A stretch of DNA of 64,000 nt from Corbicula japonica. Its lineage: Eukaryota; Mollusca; Bivalvia; Venerida; Cyrenidae. The stretch is from assembly GCA_038501625.1 (NCBI GenBank), contig JAZAYU010000255.1, forward strand, positions 496,001 to 560,000, given 5' to 3'. Below are positions 13,301 through 19,694 of the stretch, in pieces (within the stretch, counting starts at the first letter, position 1; each line of letters begins with the position of its first letter). Under the pieces are notes generated by a model. It did no database searches and was not told the origin of the DNA. It worked only from the letters and a program-made list of their open reading frames with translations. Both the position numbers and the translations under genes were made by a program.

Positions 13301-16300
13301 TCAAATCTCAAGCATCTGATTGGCTGAAATGGCGACCGATCCGATGCTCGAGATTTGAGACTGGTTTCCATGCTCAGTTTTATCATCTTGGGCACTAGTT
13401 GTTTTATAAACAAAGTCACATCTAAAGTGAAATTAAAAATTGGCATTTTCATTTTAAAAAGATTTTAAAATAAGTATTGTTTTATCGCCCGGTGAGATGA
13501 ATAAGTTGAACTATGGCAATAGATATCTCAACAGACGTTACTACGAAACATATAAATGATTTTAAAGACCATACAGATATTGCAAGTATAAGGGGCGCTT
13601 CTTAAAACTTAAAACAAACATATCTTAACCTATCTACCTTGGATAAAAGGCTTTTACTATAAGGTTAAAAAATTTAACCTTATTCCCATAGGTCTCATTG
13701 TTAAATTTCCCTTATAAAATGGCCATTAAACACGATTATTGATATCTTATTTCCTAGCAATCCATTAACTGGCGTTCTAAAACACACGGGAAATCGGGGG
13801 TTAACTTACAAGTAAGAACATTACAGATCTCTGACAAATCGCACCTGATCTTAAACGCGGAATCGACAAAAAATGCATACGCTCTTTCTTTACTTTTCCG
13901 CGTCTAGGAAACAAGATACAAGGGTGAAATTCTTTTTGGCTCCTTTCAAGGCATGTTATCACAGCAAACAAGGCACAAACGCCGATTTCTACTGTTTGAA
14001 TCAGCCGCAAGATAGAGATAAATATATTTAAACGGAACCATTTAAATGAATCACGGAGGAAAACTAAATTGTTTGTAGAATTTTTAACTTGGTATCTGCC
14101 GGGAAACTCGATTTATAATAGTCAAAGAGGCGCATGCAAAGATTCAAAATATCTTAACATTCCCGATGTTTCAAAAATAAATGTTTAAGACAAAGAGGTA
14201 ATTTAAAAGGCGACTCACTTTTCTTAAATAAATCCGCCCCCAAATTGTTTTTTCTATATGAAACCATAGTTGTTGTGGAATATTACTTTAAAACGTAGTC
14301 TTTCGATCTAATTGAGCCGATTACAATCGTGGTATTGTGATTGCATTATTGTATGTTAAGAACTTTGCAAACTTTAATAAAAGTGTCTTTCTCTTTAGCA
14401 ATAACATACAACATACACACGCAAAACAAGGCTTTTGTAAACAGACCTTTCCTAGTGATTCTACACCTTTGGTGAGAACAAGGAATATGACGGTCCACGC
14501 GAACAGATTACAGAGTGTTACATCCCACAGCAGCATCCCCTCGTGCTCCATGCCCTCACTACGCCGCAAAACACGACGTCTGATAATATAAACACTATGA
14601 GAACCATTTAAGGTGTTTTATAATATATCTGAAAGTCTATCATTAGTATAGTTAATACTTGGTTGCGTTTGTAAATTTCATGTAGAAGTATATCAAGGAA
14701 CAACAATGGTCTGACTCAAATGTCTGATCACGTGGTCGACGATTATGTTTGGATGTTCCCTTATAAGAAATAACTGAACGGACTTGGGATTTAACTTTGG
14801 GTTTCACACACCGGTGATCAAATGGTCAGGATCCCCCGTTAAATCAAAATCTGTTCATCTCTATTCATGAAATGACAAGTGTTTATTTTTCCTCCTATTA
14901 ACTGATTCTTTCCGATTGCAGCGGTGCCCAAGGTTATAAAACTGAGCATGGAAACCAGTCTCAAATCTCAAGCATCTGATTGGCTAAAATGGCGACTGGT
15001 CGCCATTTCAGCCAATCAGATGCTTGAGTCGCCATTTTAGCCAATCAGATGCTTGAGATTTGAGACTGGTTTCCATGCTCAGTTTTATAACCTTGGGCAC
15101 GGGTGAATTAGATTCAGAGTGCAATACATGATACGGAACCATTAAACCGCTATATGCCCGGTGTACCATTACCGAAGTAACGATGCACAAAACTCATGAT
15201 GGTAATATTGTCCTACTAATAGTAGTTCTTAATGAGATAAAATGTTACATAATGACTGTACTTACAAGAAATATTCTTCACTCGGTGTTGTAGTCTGATT
15301 TGCGCTTATGAAAGTTTTATCTGAAAAGAATGTGAACTATGCATATCAGGAATTGCCACACCCAGAAAAAACACAGCCTCCCCACACAGTCAAGAAGAAG
15401 AGAGGGGGAGAGAGCATGATTAATAAAATGATCAGTTTCAAAAAAAGACACCACTAACAATGAACAAAAATGAGAACCCGACGGGTTAGCGCCTTGGATA
15501 TAAGATGCATTTTAAATAAGACAACATATACATGTAAATGAATAAAAGATGATAAACTCTAATCCCTCGAGTTTAGATAATCTTCTTCAGGTGAATGTTT
15601 ATATATCATCATCTGTTATAAACAATGTCCTAAGACAACAGACGAAAAAGAAAACCTTTTGGTTTACCGCCTTGGAACGACTTGGAAGGGAACAAACGTG
15701 TCAGATGTGCATTTGTACTTTTATCACTTCATTGTTATAATCAAATCGAACATATTCGTTCAAAACAAATGCATTCGTCGCTGGAGTAGATGATTCTTTA
15801 TATATTTTTAACAGTTTTGCAACAAAGTATTTGGCTAGACAATCAATAACATTTTGATATGGGGCACGCCACGGGAAAAGGTACCTTCGGTCATGTCAAC
15901 TGAGATTTTGGTTTTTACTAAATTTACAAAGAATTAACAACTATAAATCAATTTCTTATAGCTAAAATATGAATTTGTTACACATTTTGACAATAAAATG
16001 GTATTTTTAACGCAAAATGCATAATAAATAATGTCGTCTGGGCAAATATATGACGTCATTTCAAAGATTGACGTCAACTGTCCGAAGGTACCTTTTCCCG
16101 TGACGCGCCCCAATTATAGTGTTATTTTTTCCGTTTGCCGATTGTTGCAGGTTCGAGGAGTTTGTTGCCTTGATTGCGTATCATTGCTTTACCTGGTTGC
16201 CTTGATTGAGTATCATTGCTTTACCTGGTTGCCTTGATTGCGTATCATTGCTTTACCTGGTTGCCTTGATTGCGTATCATTGCTTTACCTGGTTGCCTTG

Positions 16301-18267
16301 ATTGCGTATCATTGCTTTACCTGGTTGCCTTGATTGCGTATCATTGCTTTACCTGGTTTAAACCCCCAGCAGCATTGATAGGCCACTGACCGTTCCAAAG
16401 CGGTAACCCATCGGGATCTCATTTTTGTTAATTGTTTGTGGTGTCTTTTTTGATACTGATCATTTTATTAACCATGCTCTTTCTCTCTCTCTCTCTTTTC
16501 CTTGACTGTGTGGGGAGGCTGTTTTTTTCTGAATGTGGCGATTCCTGATAAGCACAATTCACCTTGATATTGTACATTACGAGATATATTGCGTTTTTAC
16601 AAATCAAAGCTTGCTTATATAATAATTTGTATACTTCTACAAAACTGCACATACAAAATAAAAAAAAGAAGCTTAAAGCAGCAATTCAATGTGTATGAAG
16701 TATCATCAAAATTGACTTCTGGAAGATTTTGGATAGGACAAACGTATTACACCAAGACAACTGGAATTTTAGTGTTTGTGTATTTGGCGCGTTTTTGCTT
16801 CCAGCTGTTCATTAGAAATCTCAGTTGCTAATAGCTCAAAATACACAACATGTCTTTGCCAATAAAGTTATGCAATAAATTACAGTGGTTAACTTCTTTT
16901 GCCTGCTTTTACTGTTAATTTTCAACTAATAGCTTAGTAATGCCTATAATTACTGATAGTAATGTGGTTGCTTAATTGAAAATACTTACTACATTCAAGG
17001 GCAAGTCTAGAATCGTTTGCCCAAGGAATCGTGCTGTTGGCGTCCATTCCAGAATCTCTACAGTAGCACGTGTTCCATTCGTTGGAACAGTCGCTCCATG
17101 GCAACACTGACGTCATTGAAGCAAAGAGGTAGAAGATGCAGTAAGCGACGATGACGTTGTAGTAAACAATGATACAGGCTGTTATCAGAACAACGCTCAT
17201 TCCGACACCTGCAGGAAAATATTACATATAGTCAATTAGTTTAAACAGTCAATTACTTTCGGAACCATTTTAAGTTTTTTGGTTTTTATCTTTTTTGTTC
17301 GAACGCTCATGAATTTAAGCTTTGAATACTAAACATTCTATATCGTTCACACTTACCAAGCATTAAATCATGCTGTTGAACTGTGTTAAAAATTTAAATA
17401 TGCTTTTGAGGTGTCCGTAAAACGCAAAATACTAACCCCATAGATACAGGGGTTCTAATCTGAATAGTGATATAAATGTTTGAAACCGTGTAAAATCGTT
17501 TTTCCTCTGTCACAATTTTATTGACCTACCCGCCGAAGCAAACCTTGATAATTTTCATGGAAGCAATGTCTCTAATCATACTTGTGAAGACCAAAACGTC
17601 ATAATTTAAGAATTTAATTTCGTTTTTCTGTGATTCATCGATGTATGAACTGTCAGTTTTTATGTTAAAATTAGGAGTTAAGATTATGACAGTTCATAAA
17701 TCGATGAAACGCAAAAAAAACGAATTTCAATTCTTATAATTACAACATTGAACCAACTTGTTCAACATTTCTCATATACGAGTATTGTTTTAGTAGTTGT
17801 GATTAAGTTGTATGTTTTTGCGCGTAGTTATTCCACCCTGCTTAGTTTAGAAATGAAACGCTGTCTTAACCCAAATAGCCAATCAAATGTGTGCTAATCT
17901 AAAAAAAGGTTACACAATTTTAATTACTTGAGGTAAAGGGTTACAGGTAAGGTTATGTTTAAGATACAAATAAAAACAACGAATAAACTTATCGTTGTTT
18001 CGAGAAAAAATGGTTCTATGAAGTACCATCATGTTAATTAAGTTATTTAAATATGCTCAAAAGCTATATAGATGTCTTGGATAGTATTTCGTACCCCGGT
18101 GAATACTGTGCTATGCAAAATTTTTATAATCAAACCTTTCAGGGCTGGATTCATCCTCCATATCTTCAGTGGTCCGAGACTTGCAAACTGACCAAAATTC
18201 AGTTCCATGAAGAATATTGGGATTCCGAGAACAAAAAGTGACAGGAAGTAAGGAACCAGAAACGCTC
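3616..18267 (-). CDS. SLC6 neurotransmitter/amino-acid transporter, glycine-transporter-like (5' exons not found)
   Basis: This is a multi-exon minus-strand gene for a Na+/Cl--dependent plasma-membrane symporter of the SLC6 family. Eleven exons were placed: 18136-18267, 16990-17208, 15266-15294, 14447-14579, 12964-13098, 12204-12307, 10975-11099, 10373-10485, 9885-10022, 7675-7774, 7205-7320, 6460-6621 and 3616-3852 (thirteen coding blocks, of which the last two carry TM11-12 and the tail). Family signatures in order are [19 protein letters not shown] (TM2-3), [20 protein letters not shown] (TM3), [20 protein letters not shown] (TM5), [18 protein letters not shown] (TM6-7), [24 protein letters not shown] (TM8) and KDIEMMLG. 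The tail motif ESWGP...HRGDRYK resembles glycine transporters, but substrate cannot be decided. Splice phases agree at every junction except between 16990 and 15294. The N-terminus with TM1 is not in view. Confidence 0.93.
4195..4396. repeat. CT microsatellite with a repeated 47-72 bp block
   Basis: Runs of (CT)n are separated by three copies of a block beginning cttcttcaatttttcatatt (about 4198, 4273 and 4320). The long Ser/Leu-rich open frames here are products of the repeat. Confidence 0.9.
4538..6037. repeat. composite interspersed repeat with internal tandem units
   Basis: The block begins ctagaaatgtgtccaaagga (a short hairpin around gtgtcc/ggacac) and ends with an inverted pair around atgcccgccgccatttcatg, then ggggcataaaa. 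Inside are three or four ~145-bp units carrying gaccttgaccttgga, and four ~172-bp units starting about 5275, 5440, 5612 and 5784. A (GGAC)n run follows at 5950-5990. The same sequences recur at 60275-61740. No protein is encoded. Confidence 0.85.
6178..6379. repeat. 202-bp foldback MITE
   Basis: The unit is almost fully palindromic: each ~95-bp arm starts ccggtattccgtggttccgt and contains caaagatatcgttgggtata. The arms differ by a few substitutions and a short repeat-number change. It lies in the last intron of the SLC6 gene. Confidence 0.9.
6460..6621 (-). CDS. SLC6 transporter exon, TM11-12
   Basis: The acceptor attgccag precedes GGTGTGATTG at 6621, and the donor GCA|gtgagt follows 6460. 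The encoded part includes [20 protein letters not shown] and a hydrophobic TM12 ending [10 protein letters not shown]. It joins the previous and next exons in phase 0. Confidence 0.92.
6985..7150. repeat. SINE-like copy, family 'gaaactttgaaa'
   Basis: This shares the order gaaactttgaaa, caggct, gcctgtt(c/a)atggg and gcgcaactcaata with 9055-9260, and its first half with 42385-42480 and 63866-63935. It is a short, diverged interspersed repeat of unknown class. Confidence 0.5.
7205..7320 (-). CDS. SLC6 transporter exon, TM10 region
   Basis: The acceptor tttcctacag precedes GTGTGGTTAA, and the donor ATG|gtaagt follows 7205. It encodes [19 protein letters not shown] and a transmembrane stretch ending TPLCLM. 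The D-I-E-M-M motif is the family's conserved intracellular loop. A split Gly codon joins it to the upstream exon. Confidence 0.92.
7341..7460. repeat. imperfect ATC-rich microsatellite
   Basis: Repeated atc and atcatcat runs are broken by cgtcaacacc. It is intronic. Confidence 0.8.
7675..7774 (-). CDS. SLC6 transporter exon, TM9-10
   Basis: The acceptor cattttag precedes GGTGGATTTT, and the donor TACG|gtaagc follows 7675. It encodes [20 protein letters not shown] and a segment ending [11 protein letters not shown], matching the family's G-G-x-Y...F-E...VYG pattern. Confidence 0.92.
9055..9260. repeat. SINE-like copy, family 'gaaactttgaaa'
   Basis: The copy reads ggaaactttgaaacccacca, acacgac, gcaggcttggttagattga, gggcgctattgtg, then gcgcaactcagta. 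It corresponds to 6985-7150 and to the left end of the 42385 insertion. Confidence 0.55.
9371..9640 (+). repeat. SINE-like element, family 'accgttccaaggcggtaa'
   Basis: The copy contains aacctggtttaaacccccag, ctgaccgttccaaggcggta, cgggttctcatttttgtt, a CT-rich stretch, tgactgtgtgg and a tail ggcgattcctgatatgcata. Related copies are at 11155, 11838, 15340 (reverse) and 16340. No RNA polymerase III promoter could be confirmed by eye. Confidence 0.65.
9885..10022 (-). CDS. SLC6 transporter exon, TM8-9 loop
   Basis: The acceptor choice is decided by phase: splicing after aaactgttag (10024-10023) gives [20 protein letters not shown] in phase with the upstream exon ending GFTSQ. The more obvious acceptors at 9974 or after ttttcag break the frame. 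The exon then encodes [19 protein letters not shown] and ends GAG|gtgatt. Confidence 0.9.
10373..10485 (-). CDS. SLC6 transporter exon, conserved YPEAL motif
   Basis: The acceptor gttgacag precedes GACCTGGTTT, and the donor CACAG|gtaatc follows 10373. It encodes [19 protein letters not shown] and a hydrophobic stretch [15 protein letters not shown] decayed duplicate of this exon lies at about 12815-12900. Confidence 0.93.
10975..11099 (-). CDS. SLC6 transporter exon, TM7
   Basis: The acceptor ttatttcag precedes GGACGCCTTG, and the donor GATG|gtaact follows 10975. It encodes [20 protein letters not shown] and [19 protein letters not shown], one of the most conserved stretches of SLC6 (I-N-x-x-T-S...F-S-x-L-G-F-M-A). 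Confidence 0.94.
11155..11231. repeat. truncated SINE-like copy
   Basis: This is a fragment of the accgttccaaggcggtaa family (cccactgaccgttccaaggc at about 11185) ending gggttctcttttttgttaat. Confidence 0.6.
11235..11391. repeat. 157-bp foldback MITE
   Basis: Arms beginning taaggattgaatcgatattt at 11235 and ending at 11391 pair along most of their length around the loop gcccgaagggc. It is inserted directly behind the SINE-like fragment. Confidence 0.88.
11838..12055 (+). repeat. diverged SINE-like copy
   Basis: The copy contains gaggcaagtttgagatcggt, ctgttcgtttcatagcggta and tcgggttctcatgttcgtta in the same order as the 9371 copy, then tgtatggggaagct. Divergence is high. Confidence 0.55.
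12204..12307 (-). CDS. SLC6 transporter exon, TM6
   Basis: The acceptor attacag precedes GTGTGGAGTG, and the donor CTGCG|gtgagt follows 12204. It encodes [19 protein letters not shown], matching the W-x-D-A-x-x-Q-I-F-x-S-L-G motif of TM6, then [15 protein letters not shown]. The split Arg codon is completed by the next exon. Confidence 0.94.
12612..12755. repeat. palindromic MITE, copy 1 of 3
   Basis: The copy begins gtgcccaaggttataaaact and reads into its own inverted complement at a centre near 12686 (ggcgaccagtcgcc). Sister copies are at 13268-13395 and 14924-15100. Confidence 0.9.
12815..12900 (-). pseudogene. decayed duplicate of the SLC6 YPEAL exon
   Basis: In the reverse frame this reads [18 protein letters not shown] then SFLMMMYY, clearly a copy of the exon at 10373-10485 ([16 protein letters not shown]). 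DNA identity is high over tatggaccacaaaggagaca. It has no matching acceptor in phase and no usable donor, and it lies between the TM5 and TM6 exons, where inclusion would scramble the protein. It is most simply a partial exon duplication that has decayed. Confidence 0.85.
12964..13098 (-). CDS. SLC6 transporter exon, TM5 and loop 3
   Basis: The acceptor tactcacag precedes GTTATGTACT, and the donor GCTTCG|gttggt follows 12964. It encodes [20 protein letters not shown] and a loop [16 protein letters not shown] typical of the family (G-x-x-x-G-I-x-F-Y-L-x-P). It is exactly 45 codons, phase 0 on both sides. Confidence 0.94.
13268..13395. repeat. palindromic MITE, copy 2 of 3
   Basis: This is a shorter copy of the gtgcccaaggttataaaact element, with much of the central part lost (ggcgaccgatccgatgctcg). 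Confidence 0.88.
13399..14446 (-). other. SLC6 intron
   Basis: Intronic AT-rich sequence between the TM4 and TM5 exons. Nothing coding was recognised. Confidence 0.7.
14447..14579 (-). CDS. SLC6 transporter exon, TM4
   Basis: The acceptor tatcag precedes ACGTCGTGTT, and the donor GGAAAG|gtctgt follows 14447. It encodes [16 protein letters not shown], a TM4 stretch [19 protein letters not shown], and LGK. The pattern S-x-G-[IM]-E...F-A-W...K-G-V is standard SLC6. Its first base completes a Leu codon begun in the 29-bp exon at 15266. Confidence 0.92.
14924..15100. repeat. palindromic MITE, copy 3 of 3
   Basis: This is the most complete copy, running from gtgcccaagg to ccttgggcac. An extra partial duplication of the inner arm (gccattt(c/t)agccaatcagatg, twice at 15002 and 15031) makes it longer than its sisters. 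Confidence 0.92.
15266..15294 (-). CDS. SLC6 transporter micro-exon (EEYF motif)
   Basis: This is a 29-bp exon between acceptor gcaaatcag and donor TTCTT|gtaagt. It encodes TTTPSEEYF, the conserved E-E-[YF]-F motif between loop 2 and TM4, and its 3' phase fits the TM4 exon. Its 5' phase does not fit the donor at 16990, so another small exon or a boundary error may lie between them. Confidence 0.72.
15340..15490 (-). repeat. SINE-like copy, reverse orientation
   Basis: In reverse this gives the family order ggttctcatttttgttcatt, gtggtgtctttttttgaaac, actgtgtggggaggctgtgt, then ggcaattcctgatatgcata. It matches the 3' parts of 9371-9640 and 16340-16575. Confidence 0.65.
15861..16111. repeat. 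251-bp MITE with about 31-bp TIRs
   Basis: ggggcacgccacgggaaaag at 15861 is mirrored at 16081-16111 with about three mismatches. The interior is AT-rich and noncoding. No clear target-site duplication could be assigned. Confidence 0.82.
16165..16356 (+). repeat. 32-bp minisatellite, six copies
   Basis: The unit beginning ttgccttgattgcgtatcat recurs at 16165, 16197, 16229, 16261, 16293 and 16325, almost without differences. The unit end acctgg is the sequence that normally leads into the SINE-like body (acctggtttaaaccccc), which follows directly. Confidence 0.95.
16340..16575 (+). repeat. SINE-like element
   Basis: The order is acctggtttaaacccccagc, ccactgaccgttccaaagcg, gggatctcatttttgttaat, a CT run, cttgactgtgtggggaggct and ggcgattcctgataagcaca. 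Confidence 0.7.
16990..17208 (-). CDS. SLC6 transporter exon, TM3 and extracellular loop 2
   Basis: The acceptor tcctgcag precedes GTGTCGGAAT, and the donor GAATGTA|gtaagt follows 16990. It encodes [20 protein letters not shown] and [20 protein letters not shown], then [12 protein letters not shown]. The two loop cysteines and an N-glycosylation candidate (NST) fit loop 2 of SLC6. Confidence 0.93.
17607..17736. repeat. 130-bp foldback MITE
   Basis: Arms of about 50 bp (17607-17656, taagaatttaatttcgtttt; mirrored at 17687-17736) surround a loop of about 30 bp. Confidence 0.88.
18136..18267 (-). CDS. SLC6 transporter exon, TM2 (most 5' exon found)
   Basis: The acceptor ttttttacag precedes GAGCGTTTCT, and the donor AAAG|gtttga follows 18136. 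It encodes [19 protein letters not shown] and [17 protein letters not shown], matching G-A-F-[LF]-[IV]-P-Y...G-[IQ]-F-G-Q-[FY]-x-S of TM2. It begins with a split Gly codon, so at least one further upstream exon (TM1, N-terminus) must exist but was not found up to the transposon at 19109. Confidence 0.93.
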
Positions 18268-18289
18268 CTGTAAAAAATGTAATTTCTCA

Positions 18290-18680
18290 CATCATCCGGA
18301 TCAAGAAACGCTCTTGAAATAAATAGTACTCTTACGGAACTGGAACCGGCCTTGAAACAAAATTAAGCGAGCGCAGGTACGAAACAATAACTGCTCTTAA
18401 ACCCAAATGTAAGCACGAACTTTATACTGCATTGGAAACGTCCTTGAAACCATAGTAAGCGCGTTTTTAAAAATCAAAAACGTTTGAAAAACTATGCCCT
18501 CAAATAATACGGAAACTGGAAAAGTCTTAAAAATAAGTAAGCACGCACATCATACGGACCTAAAAACGCCATTGAAATAATAGTATGCATGTACATCATA
18601 CGAAGCTAGTAACGCAATTGAACTTAAAAACGCACATCACACGTATCTGGTGACGCTCTTGAAACTAAAAAAGCTTAAGG
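18290..18680. repeat. degenerate ~60-bp minisatellite
   Basis: Variants of 'aaacg-cttgaaataatagtaagcacgcacatcatacgga' recur about six or seven times with heavy divergence. It is noncoding and lies between the last placed SLC6 exon and the transposon. Confidence 0.65.
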
Positions 18681-19246
18681 TGGCTCAACAGGTTCATGTG
18701 AAAACGTACAAAATATGAAAATGTTCTCAGAATCAAATGATTTTTAACATAGATGTATATTACAACTTTCCGCGTTGGCTGGCAACAAAATTTATCGAAT
18801 GACGTCTTGCGCGTCCTTGGAAACAGCGCCACCTAGTGGAAACGGTTTTTCGCCGGGCGAAGTTTCGTTTTTGCCGAATAATTTTCGGAAAAATTGACCG
18901 ATTTTAAATTTGAAAACAGATTTGATAAGAGAAATAACAGGCCTTTAACAAAACACGAAATTTGTGTGCTGATTATTGAAGTGTTAACATTAATTCTGGA
19001 CTGCATTGCACGGGATGCAAAAATTTAATAAGTTTTTAAAGTAAATTGCTGCTTTTTAATAATAGAGTAAACCTTTTATTCAAATCTGAGAATATAATCC
19101 ATTTTATATTAAGGTCTGACCATCCTAATGCGATCTCTTCGACATCGCTACTTTCCGTCCCATTCCGGCACTTTCCGTACAATTTGATTGGCTCCCTGCC
19201 TGAATCGATTACAAACCAGTCACACCCGGTACCAGCGTTCATCAAC

Positions 19247-19694
19247 ATGGCGTCGAGAGATAATCGAGGACGCTATCTTAGTGTCAAAATAAAGAAAAAA
19301 CGTGTTTTAAGGAGTAATATTGTAATTGATCACAATTATTGTGGTGTTAATGAGATTTGTGACGACGGAACGTGCAAGAAAGAATGTTCCATCGTGAAAC
19401 ACGCAGGTATTCCCAATTGTGCGAGCCGGGATAGCTGGCGATCTGGCCGGCGTGTCATTGAGCTGGGAGTTTTGTTGGAAGGACTTCGTTTTTGTGGATT
19501 TTGTAGACTGGGTCCTATTCCGTTGACATTATATAACGTTGTTGGAGAGTTACGGAAAGGGCTGGGCGGTTATTTGTATGTCCGCTGCGAGAGCCTTGAG
19601 TGTCAGGAGGTGAACAGGGTCGCCTATGGCAAGACCCACAGATTGCGGAAAGCTGGAATGCCCTGCTTTGCAGCAAATACCAAGCTTGGTATAG
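19247..19694 (+). CDS. transposase exon 1
   Basis: Basic N-terminus (KIKKKRVLR), then WRSGRRVIELGVLLEGL, a possible zinc ribbon (CGFC...C....C), NVVGELRKGLGGYLYV and YGKTHRLRKAG. It ends ATAG|gtacgt. Open sequence upstream to 19046 lies partly outside the TIR and is not taken as coding. Confidence 0.87.

Noticed and set aside
18053..18241. Plus-strand 62-codon ORF
   Set aside because: It is the antisense shadow of the SLC6 TM2 exon, whose minus-strand motifs and splice sites are clear.
19046..19246. Extension of the transposase ORF upstream of 19247
   Set aside because: It starts outside the terminal inverted repeat at 19109 and so cannot be part of the element's own gene; the Met at 19247 has better context.
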